Assembly (NCBI RefSeq): GCF_000835495.1
Contig: NW_015622541.1
Coordinates: 6,138,001 to 6,202,000 of the forward strand
From: Cladophialophora immunda
Lineage: Eukaryota > Ascomycota > Eurotiomycetes > Chaetothyriales > Herpotrichiellaceae
DNA length: 64,000 nucleotides
Direction of reading: 5' to 3'
Below, one piece after another: positions 9,212 to 20,817 of this stretch (position 1 is its first letter; every line of letters begins with the position of its first letter). The notes beneath the pieces were generated by a model. It was not told the DNA's origin. It did not search any database and saw nothing but the letters and a program-made list of their open reading frames with translations. Position numbers and translations under genes: made by a program.

Positions 9212-11561
9212 GGCTGATGTGTTTCTGGTCTGGCTGTTTACCTTTGCTTTCACACACCGGCAATGCTGATAGTCTGTATCCAAAGGGTTAGGAGAAGATT
9301 TGCACCGAACATTGAGAACGGGACGATTTGCTATGACTATATCCAATGCTGCTGTGGAGGCGTCTCCGCACGGACATCTCCATTCCGACTCATTGACGAT
9401 AACGATACAAAGAACACCGGCTGTCTTTGCCTTTTTGGTAGGTAGCTCGGTAGATGCTCTCGGCCGTGAAAAGTCCCAAATCTCAACGACGGAGGGAGAT
9501 ATGTCTTGTCTTCTTGTTCTTGCAATCACAGAGATGTCCACCACCCTCACGCATCAAGTTGGCCAGCGGGACCCAGCCACGTGTACAGCGTCTCTGGAGC
9601 TCTTCGGTGAGTAGACAACCACAGTGTTCAACGCAGAATAAATACCTGCATAAATAACGATTGTCTCTGAGTGAATTGGTGAGAGTAGCTAATATGGATA
9701 GTGCTACTTATCTTTGACATCGACTCGTCGGGCAGTCATTTCCACGAGTACTGGCGCGATTGGCAGCGGGTATCCGAGAGATGCTCAGTGAAAATCTCAA
9801 CCGGGTGCTCATCGCACGGAAACTTCGACCAAAGCCATTGGCGAATAGCACTCAAGAACTCAGTGTGAGAGGTGCTTCGAAAGAGGATGGCTTGATGGCA
9901 GATCCAAACAGTATTGGGTATCTGAGGGAACGGCAATCGCTACAGAGGTTGAGAAGGCAAGACAACCCCAAATGCTTCGACCATGAAACTGGTTTCAATA
10001 CTGTAGCCAGAGCACTGTCGCAGTTACAAGTTGAAGAGAATACCGGGGGGGCGCGCATCGAATATCGACAGGATCCGCAAAGCAGTAACTGGAACACTCA
10101 AGAGAGACTATACTGAGACGGAGGTAGGGGATGACGATAACGGGAGAAAATACCTCCAGCCAGCAAGAAAGAGCTCAAGATATGACAGACCAACCATCTG
10201 CGTATCTCACGATTCGGCATTTCTGAGCGTACCGAAGAGAGAAAGTGTTAACAGCAAGAACCTGAAGGTTTGCGAAGTCCGATGCAAGATCCTGCATGTC
10301 AGAACTGAGGAAAGCATGGTGGCCATACAATACTGTATACGGAGTGAGATGTGGCCCGAGCGCAGCCTCACAGCCTTGTCCTTCATTTATCCGCACACTA
10401 TCTGGCAGTCTTCACTACTGCCTTGCCCACTCTTCACTATTCTCTCGCAAGGCAAATATTTTGCTCTCACTTTTTGTGGCATCTCCAGCTACCACTACGA
10501 GGAAGTCCGGGGGCGAGGGAAGGATGAGGATTTCCATCTTGGGCAGGCGCTGGCAGATTATGCAGCCCGAATCGGCGAAGATGATAGATTCCTCCCCTTC
10601 AGTCTCGATATGCTCGAAATCGTCTCCAACTCTAGGCTCATCCCAGCCATATATCGTCAAGGACCCCGTTGTGGTACTCTGGAAGAAAGAAACTCCTGAA
10701 TGCAGAGCTGTCCAGCTTTTGAGGTAGCAGGGTAATCTTTCTGTGTTGGCCACCATGATGGATTCCGGCTTTTGCGTTTCCTTTGGCTCCTTCACGGTCA
10801 ACAAGTACGATTACTCAACCGGCTAGAGTCTCACTCTAGAAATTCGCCCAGAATATATGGTCAGTCCCAACGGGGAAGACCTGGATTTTTCTGTCCCTCT
10901 GCGACAGTGGTATCCTATCCTTGTTGACGTTATCAGCTATGTTCTGATCTGGCGTTCATTACAAGTCACTGTGTCGAACGTGCCAATTTTTGATATATCT
11001 GGAAAAGTGCATGCTGACTGTGAATCCATCCGGCCACCACATCCCGCATTCCGGCAGATACAGCTTTTCTTCCCGATGTGGTGATCGTCATCTCCATCAC
11101 TCCTGAACGCCGGTTTGTTTGAAATCCAGAACAACATGAATGAGGGACACCCAGTGTACACCTGCTACTCGGCCAAGGCTTGCGCGGGATGGCGAGCTGG
11201 AGGCCTAAGTGGTCGCTTTACGATTACTATTTGACCCTTTCCGAGGACGTAAGGTTTACTCTTCTCATCACCAGGTTGAAACAGCCATGACGCCCTCGTT
11301 TGATTCGAACTTTCATCTCCGCCGATCTCGACACAGAGCAGTCTATTCGGTCCTTTTCATGGTGGATGACGCATTCCGGCATCCTCAATTGGCTGGGCAC
11401 CCAGCGAAGCAGCCGTCGTTGAGTAATCAGTTGTTCGATTCCATCAAAGCAGAATATAGATGTCGTGGCCTCCAGACCACCCACCCACAGCGAAGACAAA
11501 AAAAAAACGAAATCTGTCGAAGGTCGTTTCCATCATACTTGGACATTCAGACAAGCTGGCA
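9212..11561. other. 2.3-kb stretch without a convincing gene
   Basis: Several open frames of 60-220 codons exist on both strands but none shows a recognised motif, and they cannot be joined into one model with consistent splice phases. A minus-strand frame at 10415-10804 has Cys pairs (CIICQRL) and is the best candidate for a small or decayed gene. I treat the interval as intergenic with possible relic coding DNA. Confidence 0.35.
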
Positions 11562-12385
11562 ATGGCTCAGCCGCAACCCGAAAAGTACCCTTCATCCTGA
11601 GAGCGAGCGGGAACTCCGATTGATTTTCCTACAGGCCGAACTTGTTGAACGCGGTGCTCAACGCTGCCGGAGGGGCAGACCGCTTCGAACAGATCGAATG
11701 GGTTGAAATTGTCGCCGACGTTTCCGGCTCCTTCTGGGCGAAGAAGGGCTACCCGAACCGTCGCCTGATGACGGGCTACGTCGACGTCAAAAGGCCACGG
11801 GTCATCTTCTACAACTTCGGCGCCCGCTTGGACGGGCCACACCTGCGCTGGATCTGGACGCCACAGCACCTGTCGGTAGAGCGGCCGAACGGCAGCGTCG
11901 TCCTCTCGCGCAGCGACCCGTCCCGACACTTTGAAGGGCACGTGGTGGCCACCCCCTGGGACGACCTGGATCTCCTGTACTTCAACGGCTACGCGGTGTG
12001 GAACTACATCGTGACGCCGTTCTACTTCGCCTGGCCGGGGATCTCGACGAGGGAGCTCGAGGGCCACAGCGAGGGCGGCGAGACGTGGCGCGTGCTGGAG
12101 GTGACGCACCCGGCCGACTTCGCCACCCATTGCAGGGTGCAGAAGTTCTACTTCGACCCGCGATACCGGCTGAGGCGGCTCGACTACACGGTCGACGTCG
12201 TCCCGGGGTCCGGGACCGTGGCGCACTACGTCTTCGACCCGAGGAAAGTGGACGGGATTGTCTTTCCCACCCTGCGCCGCGCGCTGAGTGTCGTGGACGG
12301 CCATCCCACCGGGTGGTCGGCGGTTCTGATCAACTTCCACAAGATCACGGTCAAAAAAGGCCCAGAAGCGCGTCCGAGCCTGTAG
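11562..12385 (+). CDS. GC-rich protein of bacterial-type family, function unknown
   Basis: Two exons, 11562-11584 and 11635-12385, 257 residues. The tiny first exon supplies the only suitable ATG (MAQPQPEK) and joins in phase through a 50-base intron with donor GTACCC, a weak match, and acceptor CTACAG. The joined sequence then runs PNLLNAVLNAAGGADRFEQI without a break. The body has WDDLDLLYFNGYAVWNYIVT, GETWRVLEVTHPADFATHC and QKFYFDPRYRLRRLDYTVDV. From memory this pattern resembles bacterial hypothetical proteins with a lipoprotein-carrier-like beta fold; I cannot confirm by search. The coding sequence is visibly richer in G and C at third positions than the flanks. No signal peptide is seen in the spliced form. 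It is convergent with the cryptochrome gene. Confidence 0.7.
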
Positions 12386-12684
12386 GAGGCTTGATGCGTA
12401 CCGCGCCTGATGTCAATGGCGAGGTACCACCACCCACGCCACTCTGGAACCGCTCCTCGGTAAAGCTGGGTGATATTGCATGGACACTCTTTTGAGGAGT
12501 TTTGTTCCTGATGTGGGATCACTGACCAGAAGGTCTCTGAAGGCTGCTATGAAACGCCAAATTCAAGAGCTTTTACCAATATTTTACCGTGGTTGAGACC
12601 CGCATGGGCGGTTGTCGTCCGACCAACACCAACCGATGCAGCCAGTATATGCCTTGAGAACCATCCACAATCAGATCTTCCCCC
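12386..12684. other. convergent 3' interval
   Basis: About 300 bases between the stop codons of the GC-rich gene and the cryptochrome. No gene seen; it should hold both 3' untranslated regions and terminators. Confidence 0.4.
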
Positions 12685-14793
12685 CTACGGCTTGTTTCGA
12701 TTCACCATCTTGTCTAGAGTTCGCTGCTGCTTGCCTTCCTTCCCGCTGCCTCGCTTTACCGCCTTCCTCCTGCCACGACGGCCATCATGACTCTCGTTAC
12801 TAGAGCGAGTGTCTTCCTTGACATCATCCTCCGGGTGTTCATCGTCGTCATGGTCGTCATCTCTTGCCCGCTTTTCACCACTTGACACTTCGCCATTCGC
12901 CTCCTCCCTGGACGCGCCGCCCGAATCCTTGACACCAAACATCTCCTTCCATTCCCCGTTGATCACCCTCTCGTCGTCGCCAAACAGGCCCACGTCATAA
13001 GCCTGCTTCATCCGATCGAGGCAAACCTGCCTCCTCTCGTTAAAGTCAAACATCGGCTTCGGGTAGAGCTGGTACTCCCCGTCCTCGGTCTCCCCGCTCC
13101 CATCCCCCCGGATCAGACAGCCCCAGCTCTTCTGATCCGCGATGGGCGCCTTGTGCGGCTCGTAGATGTACTTCTTGTCGAACGCCGCCAGCTCGGGGAC
13201 GTACCGCCGCACGAACGCGCCCTCGGGGTCCCACTTCTTGGGGAAGCTGACGGGGGAGTAGCAGCGGAAGAACTGGCTGAAGAAGGCGGTGCAGGACAGC
13301 CACATCCAGTTGCCGGCGTTGCACGCGACCTCGTGGTCGACCAGCCACTCCTCGAAGACCTCGGCGCCGCGCTCCCACGAGACGTAGCAGCCCCCGCGGG
13401 TCAGGAAGCACGCGACGGCGTGGCGGCCGAGGTGGTGGATCCAGCCCTCGCGCCTCAGCTGGCGCATCAGGGCGTCGATCCAGGGGAAGCCCGTGCGCCC
13501 GTACTTCCAGCGCTGGAAGTGCTCCTCGGCCTGGGCATCGTCCACGACGTACGTGCCGTCGCTGACCGGCCGCCCGTCCGGGTCGGTCGTGTACCGCGAC
13601 GGCAGGTGCCAGGGAATGAATCTCGCGACGGGGTTGCCGACCGTCTGGCCAAAGGGGGCGCCCACCTGCGCGTGCGCCGCGAAGTACATGTCGCGGAAGA
13701 GCAGTTGGCCGGGGATGTTGACGGGCCGGCCGCTGACGGGCTTCTTCGCCTTGCGCCGCCTGTCCACGACGGCCTGCACGTCCCACCAGAATTGGCGACA
13801 CGAGACGGTGCCGAAATGCATGTGCGGACTCAGCAGCGTCGTGGCGGCGGGGTCGAACGCCGTCGGTGCGGTCGCCGGCTTCTCGAACGTGGAGATGTAC
13901 TCTTCATCGGCGACATGCTGTGCGAGGAGCGCCAGCCCGGCGGTTTCGCCGCCTTTGTGCGGCGTCGTCACCGAGGACGGGTCGATGCCCATTTCCTCCA
14001 GGGTCGGGATCGAAAAGTTGCGGTCTGGCCCCATGAGGCCGGAGGAGTACTGCGTGTCTTTCTCGAGGCCCAGCGTTCTTTGAACGGCATTATAATCCAT
14101 CCCGTCGACACCTGGCCATTTGGGGGTTGCTTGACCCGGTCCTCGCTCTCCGTGGCCAGACAATCCCTGTTCGAGGTCCGACAGATCCATCTCGCTCTCA
14201 TCCAAAGGATCCGGCAAGCTGTCGGGTCTCTGGAGCGGCTTCGCGGGGACGCCGCCGCCGATTTTCTCCACGGCCTTGACCAGCTGGGCCATGCTCATGG
14301 TGGGCTTCCCGGCGTTCGCGCGGACGACGTGCTCGGGGTCGAAGAGCGTCCGTCCGGGCACGCTCACGACCTGCACGCCCAGGTCCCGCGCGACGGCGGC
14401 GACCTCGCGGTCCCGCACGCGCGCGTAGGCGTCCGTGTCCGTCTCGAAGACGAGCACGTCGATCGCCCACCGGCGCAGGAGCGCGGCCATGGTCGTCGCG
14501 GGCCCGGCGGGGGCGCGCACCACGAACAGCTTCTGCCGGGGGTTCAGCGCGGCCAGGCCGTGCGACAGATCGCGCATGCTTTCCACCAGGAAGTGCCACC
14601 GGTTCGCCGCCCCGCGCTGGCGGTACACGTAGTGGGGGTCCCACGTCCACAGCGGGATCAAGGCGGAGGGGTTGAGAGACAGGGCGTGCGTGAGCGCCGG
14701 CGAGTCGTGGAGGCGCAGGTCCGTGCGGAACCAGTACAGCACCCGCGGGCCGGGTGGCTGGTTGCGGCCTGCCTTTTTGAATCTTGCGGGCAT
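12685..14793 (-). CDS. cryptochrome / (6-4) photolyase family flavoprotein
   Basis: Single exon on the minus strand, 702 residues from the ATG at 14793 (MPARFKKAG). Residues about 15-180 are the photolyase antenna/Rossmann domain (RVLYWFRTDLRLHDSPAL). The FAD-binding helical domain follows, with LLFRDMYFAAHA, WKYGRTGFPWIDALMRQLRR, HHLGRHAVACFLTRGGCYVS and NAGNWMWLSCTAFFSQFFRC. The HHLGRHAVACFLTRG block and NWMWLS block are those of the animal-type cryptochrome/(6-4) photolyase branch rather than CPD class I enzymes. In Aspergillus the CryA member both repairs DNA and signals light. The C-terminal 80 residues are acidic then strongly basic (GRRGRRKAVKRGSGK), a likely nuclear signal. Longer than the roughly 500-600 usual, through a linker near residues 190-270 and this tail. 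Strongly GC-rich. Confidence 0.92.
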   Translation of the reverse strand: MPARFKKAGRNQPPGPRVLYWFRTDLRLHDSPALTHALSLNPSALIPLWTWDPHYVYRQRGAANRWHFLVESMRDLSHGLAALNPRQKLFVVRAPAGPATTMAALLRRWAIDVLVFETDTDAYARVRDREVAAVARDLGVQVVSVPGRTLFDPEHVVRANAGKPTMSMAQLVKAVEKIGGGVPAKPLQRPDSLPDPLDESEMDLSDLEQGLSGHGERGPGQATPKWPGVDGMDYNAVQRTLGLEKDTQYSSGLMGPDRNFSIPTLEEMGIDPSSVTTPHKGGETAGLALLAQHVADEEYISTFEKPATAPTAFDPAATTLLSPHMHFGTVSCRQFWWDVQAVVDRRRKAKKPVSGRPVNIPGQLLFRDMYFAAHAQVGAPFGQTVGNPVARFIPWHLPSRYTTDPDGRPVSDGTYVVDDAQAEEHFQRWKYGRTGFPWIDALMRQLRREGWIHHLGRHAVACFLTRGGCYVSWERGAEVFEEWLVDHEVACNAGNWMWLSCTAFFSQFFRCYSPVSFPKKWDPEGAFVRRYVPELAAFDKKYIYEPHKAPIADQKSWGCLIRGDGSGETEDGEYQLYPKPMFDFNERRQVCLDRMKQAYDVGLFGDDERVINGEWKEMFGVKDSGGASREEANGEVSSGEKRARDDDHDDDEHPEDDVKEDTRSSNESHDGRRGRRKAVKRGSGKEGKQQRTLDKMVNRNKP

Positions 14794-15528
14794 GATTGTA
14801 CAGCTCCCGGGGGAGAGGGATATAGACAGGCGGGGGAGGAGGTTGTGCACCAGGTATTGTGGTAAAGGCGCCAAAGACGAGGCTAGATCCCCTTTCCAGA
14901 TACTGAGTACCCTTGCCAACCAAGCCAGGGGACCAGGCTAGCAAGCTCGAAAGTAAAGCGAGCCAATTATTAGCCAACAAGGTCCGTCAATACCATATCA
15001 GGATCCAGAGAAGCAAAGTTGGAGGGATCATGTACATACTACCTAGCGAGCCAGACACCTCTGTAGCTGCCCTCACCACACAGCATATCCTACATAGGTC
15101 TCTACAGAAGCCCGACAGCATCGAGTCCATGACGCCATGACTTTGTGGGACCCACAGACCCCATCACGATCCTATCAGGGATCCATGCTCGTAAACTCGC
15201 TGTACCAGGACCCGCACACCAGGCTGAGCTCGGCACACCCTTATATTGTAATACCTTGGACTCATCGTTCTCATATTCGTGAATGGTCTTCATCGTTTTG
15301 TTAAGTTCGTCTATTTGCAACTGTTGCTTTTATCTCCATTAGTGCTCTACCTCTCACGCATGCTCGGCTGAGTGCATCCCAGCCCCTCTGCAGCAAACCC
15401 CTCTGTCCGAAAATGTTCATGCTAAGGCTATCAATTTCAAAGCCCATATCAAGTTTTATCGGCATTTGCTGACCAAAACCATACACTATTTTATGCATAC
15501 CATGTTCACCCCATACTTCATCATCAAA
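14794..15528. promoter_or_regulatory. promoter region of cryptochrome gene
   Basis: About 730 bases between the cryptochrome start and the stop codon of the beta-glucosidase. No coding gene seen. It should contain the cryptochrome promoter and the beta-glucosidase terminator; I did not identify a specific light-response element. Confidence 0.4.
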
Positions 15529-18500
15529 TCATGCCGTCGTAGCCTGAGGTTGACCATCCGAGATCTGCGTCACAGGAGCTCCCCACTGGGGCTGCCCGTC
15601 CGAAATCTGACTGATAACTTGGGGTTGTCCGTCGGAGATTTGAGATACCGGCGGCCCAGTGGGATGTCCATAACCCGAGCTCCACGAATATGTAGGGGCA
15701 CCATAGCTGGATGACGGGCCGGCTGGAGGTGAACTGTATCCACTGGGACCAGCAGGCGGCGATGGCGATGGACCACCGGGGGAAGCGCCGTTGGGTAGGG
15801 TGCCTGATAGCGGCAGATTTCTGCTCGAAGCACCCACGTAAATGGTTGGGTTGCTCACCTCCACCCAGTTCTGAACCGTCGTATCCCAGACACACACGTC
15901 ACGGCGAGTGAGCTCGGCGGTAAACGTCGCTGACTCACCCGGTGCAATTGTCAGGCGGTCGAATCCACGAAGAACTTTCGGTGGTTCACCCTCCCCAAGG
16001 AAAACATACAGTTGCGCGACCTCATCACCAACGACATCCCCTGTGTTGGTAATTGTTGCGGTCACCGTCGCGACAACCTCGTAGAGGAGAGGATTTCCGC
16101 CAGGACCACCTCCGGCAGGCTGAATAGGTTGCGGCGAGCCATCGGTGGCGCCAGCAGGGACATACTGATCCGTGGGCAGGCCATAATCGGGATCGTCGGA
16201 CGCAGCCTCAAGGTCGGTAGTGTTAAGGTATGGGTAGATGAACTCGTAGTAGCGATAAGGGATGCTGGCATTGGGGAAGAGGTACAGTGATGGATCCGTG
16301 GATGCGTTACCCAAGACTGGGGCAGGCCCTGTCAATCCACTGGCGGGAGCATATGGTGCTGGGTTTCCAGGAGTGATCACCAGGTTCGAATATTCAAAGG
16401 TAGTATAACTGAGGCCAAATCCAAATTCATATATTGGCTCGATCCCAGCCGCGTCGAGGCGTCGATAATCGATGAACACACCCTCGGAGAAGAGGACCTG
16501 AGGAGCATCAAACTGTCCGTTGTTGGGTTCGTAGAGGACATCTGTGCCATAGTCGTCCCGATTCCGCGCAATGCTGAAGGGCAGTTTTCCACCAGGATTG
16601 ACGAGGCCGTAGAGGACATCGACGAGAGCATTGCCGCTCTCTTGGCCGGGCAGACCAGCCCATAGGATGGCAGTGACGTTTTCGTTATCGTACCATGCGG
16701 AAACATTGACAGCGCCCACGGTGTGCATGACCACGATAGTATTATTGTTATACTTGGTCACATTGTTAATCAGGCGATCCGCTCCTTCCCAAAGGGACAA
16801 ATTATTGCGATCACCAGTGTTGCCGTCGATGGTGATGAATCCTTCGCCGGAGTCGGCGTTTGCAAAAACAATGGCCACATCCGCTTGAGTGGCAAGGCTC
16901 TGGATCTGAGAGTCGGCGTAGTTGTCGCAGATGGTAAAGACCTCGGAATCAGTATTTGTCAGAACATACTGCTGGATGGCTTGTTCTGGTGTCACCAGAT
17001 ACGGAAATTCGCAGGTGCCGCTACCGTAAGCCATGGCCAAGGTTCCATTGTTGCATTGACGGTTTGGACAACCATTGGGGCCCCATGGGTTGCCACACGC
17101 GTCGTAACCGATCACGGCAACTTGTTTCTCCTGGCCCGTCAGTGGAAGGCCACCGTTGTTCTTCAGAAGGACATTCGAGGCCTGGCCAATCTGTCTGATG
17201 ATATTGCGATGTTCGTCTTGGACATTCAGGTGTTCGTTGACGATGACAAGAGGGGAATTGAGATCAGCGGCAGAAGCGTGTCCGTAAGTGTCCTGGCCCC
17301 ACGCATAGAAGTTGGTCGGAACCCTAGCAGAGTCACGGCCGACATAGTAGTAACCTGCCATGATTCTTGTGGCCATATCGTCCAGTCGCCATTCGGGAAT
17401 AGTACCGTTGATCACAGCAATGGTCAGATTAGTGCCCCAATAGGTATACCCGGTGTTGAAGAGGGTGTCACCAGGCATGGTCATGTCGAGCCCAGCCAAG
17501 GCTGTACCAACTCCGGAATGTTGAGCTTGCCAGTCTGACATGACGAAGCCCTGGAATCCGAGCTCACCCTTGAGAAGGTGATTCATGGTGTAAGAGTTGG
17601 CACAGGCATAAGAGTTGTTCACCTGCTGATAAGAGCACATGACTCGGACAATGTTAGTTTGCATTCCTGCGGTGACCGTTTCGTCACGTACCTGAAGCTG
17701 TACCAGCCCGAACCGCATCGGCAAAAGGCCAAAGGTAGAGTTCATGAATGGTCTTGTCGTCAATGTTTGAGCTGAGGGTGGCAGTAATGTTGTACCCGTA
17801 GCCAATGGATTCCCCAACCTGGCGGAAGTGTTCCTGTTCATTTCCGATGAAATGCTTCGTACACGCCATGACCCCTTGGCTTTGGATACCTTGGATCGTG
17901 GGACCGATCAGAGCGCCGGTCAGATATGGATCGGGACTGAAACCTTCCTACTGCTAGTCAGCTTGCTGAGGTCTTTGACCTGTCAAGGGACTTCCTTACC
18001 CAGTTTCGACCGCCTTCAGGATTGCGGCCGAGGGGTCCACAGACGGGGCCAAGTTGCACATCAACGCCTTTGCCTCTGTTCTCGGCTCCCATGGCTTCTC
18101 CTCGAGCTTTCGCAAGATCACGGCTCCATGTCGCAGCCACATTCAAACCAGCGGGAAAAGCAGAGACATAATCAGCTATTCTCCTGTCAGTTCCCATGGA
18201 CACTGAGGATTGCGCGAAGTTCAAATACTGACCGAAACGAATACCCAGTGGGCCATCCTGCATACAAAGGGCCTCGAAGCCAATACGTGGGATAGAGCCA
18301 GTATTTCCCACACATCGATCAGATTCCCAGCTGAGCCAAAAAAGAATCAGTTTTCGGATCTCATATCAGGTTTGCGGAGCCATACCCAACACCGGTCGTA
18401 AGGTTGACCTTCTCCATCAAAGTCAAGCCACTGACAAAAGCACGGGCTTTTTCGTAGGCTGCAGCCCAATCTCCTGCACCAGCACCCCATGGAGACGGAT

Positions 18501-18681
18501 ACTTTGGGGGCGACGTCCAAATGGGACCGGTGTAGTCATTGTTAAATGGCTGGGCAGCTTGTCGTTTGAGGATGGTATCTGCAGCCTCGACAGGCTTCAA
18601 GACAGCTTGTGAGTAGTCGGACAGTTGTACAGAAGCATTGACAAAAAGGAGAGCAGAAATGAGTTGAAGCATTCTGGGCAT
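15529..18681 (-). CDS. secreted GH3 beta-glucosidase with C-terminal PIR repeats
   Basis: Five exons on the minus strand: 18681-18386, 18330-18233, 18175-18000, 17947-17692 and 17642-15529, 979 residues; every junction restores a family motif ([52 protein letters not shown]). The N-terminus [19 protein letters not shown] is a signal peptide. [15 protein letters not shown] carries the GH3 nucleophile Asp. The alpha/beta sandwich and a fibronectin-III-like domain follow. Beyond the normal enzyme end is a Pro/Gly/Ser/Tyr-rich linker and then QISDGQPQ three times in the last 45 residues, the consensus of PIR cell-wall repeats. Many NxS/T sites fit secretion. Expected role: hydrolysis of terminal beta-glucosyl residues, probably fixed in the wall (inference). 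An alternative start at 18672 is three codons downstream. Confidence 0.93.
15544..15642 (-). repeat. three PIR repeat units (QISDGQPQ)
   Basis: Identical octapeptide-coding units at 15619-15642, 15586-15609 and 15544-15567, separated by three and six codons, just before the stop codon of the beta-glucosidase. The octapeptide fits the PIR consensus Q-[IV]-x-D-G-Q-[x]-Q. In yeast Pir proteins a glutamine in this repeat is the site of alkali-labile attachment to beta-1,3-glucan. Confidence 0.85.
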
Positions 18682-20817
18682 AATTTGGGGTTTGGGGTTT
18701 TCGTTTGACAGACCCTGAGATCCAGGGCCCTTAAAATCTGACAATTTGGCAGGGAAATAGAATCCATTTGTTCGCGGATCGCTGGGCTTATTCGGGGGGT
18801 GCACAAAGGCGCGGAATGGACCTTGCACTTACGCTGGCCTGGATCTGGGGCAGATAAGGCAAAGCCGCCAAAGCCGCCACAACCGTGTCCGTAAGCCACA
18901 TCTTGCAAGGGCACTGGGGGCTTATTAGGCTGATTCTCGGAACCTCGTGTTGACGTCAACCAGTAGGAAGTTCGTAGGTATTCTTGTTGGGGCTCAGCCA
19001 AGTAGACGATACGAAACGATAGCCAGCGGCCTCACAGCCGGCAGTAGGCTGATACAGCGAATAGATGGAATGGCTTAGGCAAGGAGCACACCGCAGGAGA
19101 GGACACAAGGTGCGGGTGACAGAAAGAAAGAGTGAATAACGAGTGGACAGTCGAAGAAGCTCGCGGGTATTTGAATACTGAGCGTCCGGGCTCTAGATGG
19201 TATGGGCCATGTCCATGTAGATGTCATTCAGAGTCTCTTTCTGTTCCCTTGTTCCATTCTCTTGCGCAGGCAGGCACATAGCTCCGAAGGAACCCTGGTG
19301 GTAATAGTGGTGTTGGCGTTGGCGTTGGCGGGTGGGCAAGCTGGGGAGCTGAGGAGACGAGGAGCTGGCGGAGCTGGAGGGGAGCTCATGGATGAGGAAG
19401 GAGCAAAGGCATGAACGTGGTCCATGCTCCGGTATGCCATACCAGGCGGTGGCCGTGTCGAGTAGCAGGTGTGGAGGCCTTGTGATGCACAACCTGGACG
19501 CAACAAGTGGCGATCCTGGAGGCGATCCATATTGTGACTTTGAGGCCTGCATTGCCGGTGCCTGAAGAGGCATGTGGAAGAAGGCAATGTTGCATCCCCC
19601 ATGTCACGGCCAGGGCGACGCAACGAAGCAACGAAGGAGAGTGGTTGAGGCTGGTAGTGGTAGGATCACTGCATCTCGTCAAGTCACGTCAATGATGCTG
19701 TACCCCGCAAATTGTCCACTGGCAGACTTTGGCATGGAGCCTATGCTTCAACCGTCTAGCCTGGTTACTCCCGTAAGCTCGCTGCCGCTGGAGGCTGGAG
19801 GCTGGAGGCTGGAGGCTGGATGATCTGAATGGAAAATTTCAATGGATCAGATGGTCATGGCCGGTTGCAGATCCTCCGCTCTCGGATGAGTGTCACCATT
19901 CATTTTGTTGACCGTGATGGCTCCCCGCAAACAATGATGTATCCATGCCGCCCTGCTCCTTTCGCTGGATCCGCTGAATGGCCGACATTTATCCCATTTG
20001 TTGTCTCTCTTGGGGAGCCATTCCATCCGGACATACGCAGCGCAGGGATAGTTCGGCGTCAATACTCCATAGCTGTCTGTGCCAATTGTAACCCTGTGTT
20101 GAAGCACATTATATGCTCTTCTCTGCACCGTGACCAGTCGATGCCCCTCCCCGGGCCTTTCCTTCCGTCCACTTGCTCTGCAACGATTCCTACGGTATTT
20201 GGCATTCCCCCGAGACACCCTCCCTCCACTATCCACAATGCTCGGCTGCATAGGACAATGCATCCTTACAAAACATCGTCCCCGCCAACTCTTTCCCCTG
20301 ACATTCACCTGGTGCAAGGGCGTAGCAGTTGTCACAATGCACCGTGCCCTGATCACCGGTCGTTTCCTCCAAATAGCGCAAACCTTGGTGTAACTAATCT
20401 CGTGAACCCAAGACTCCAGAGCTCCCTGCTCCCCATCCGACCCGGGAAGGTTGCCAGATTTCGTCGGTCATGATTCCCGACAAGAAACTGCTCGTCCATG
20501 ATTGCAACCCTAAGCACGTTGCACAAAAAGTTCTTCCGTGGTTGAGACGTATTCCCAAGAGGTCCGGTAAACGGCTGCCATCAGGCTAAGAGAGATACTC
20601 CATTCCGGCATTCCGCGACCTCTTGGCTTTTCTGAGACCTCTGTCATCTTCCGCCGCCGCGGAAGCAGCAGCGGGATCCCGTATTTGGCACAATTCCAAA
20701 AATCCTCGTGGCTTCGGCAATCGCAAGGACCGAGCAGAGAAGGCCACGTCGGAAATCGTCTCGATCATCTCAAAGACTGCGCTGTCTATTTATCGTCTCC
20801 GTTCTGTGGCCTTCTTA
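18682..20817. other. 2.1-kb intergenic stretch
   Basis: No gene supported on either strand. The left part is the promoter of the beta-glucosidase; the right part is the 3' region of the next minus-strand gene. A 7-base tandem repeat lies at 19787-19820 and a short GTTGGC run near 19313-19332. Confidence 0.4.
19787..19820. repeat. 7-base tandem repeat (GCTGGAG), about 4.9 copies
   Basis: Four perfect copies of GCTGGAG followed by a partial fifth. It lies in non-coding DNA. Being seven bases long it would frameshift any frame, consistent with no gene here. Confidence 0.8.

Noticed and set aside
10031..10699. Plus-strand 222-codon open frame in the 9.2-11.5 kb gap
   Set aside because: No ATG-based start with good context, no domain, and an equally open frame on the opposite strand. 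Considered as a gene but not supportable.
13153..14865. Plus-strand 570-codon open frame
   Set aside because: It is the antisense shadow of the GC-rich cryptochrome gene; composition is Arg/Gly/Ala/Val-rich with no motifs and no proper ATG context.
16723..17538. Plus-strand 271-codon open frame
   Set aside because: Lies wholly antisense to the beta-glucosidase catalytic exon, which has strong family motifs.
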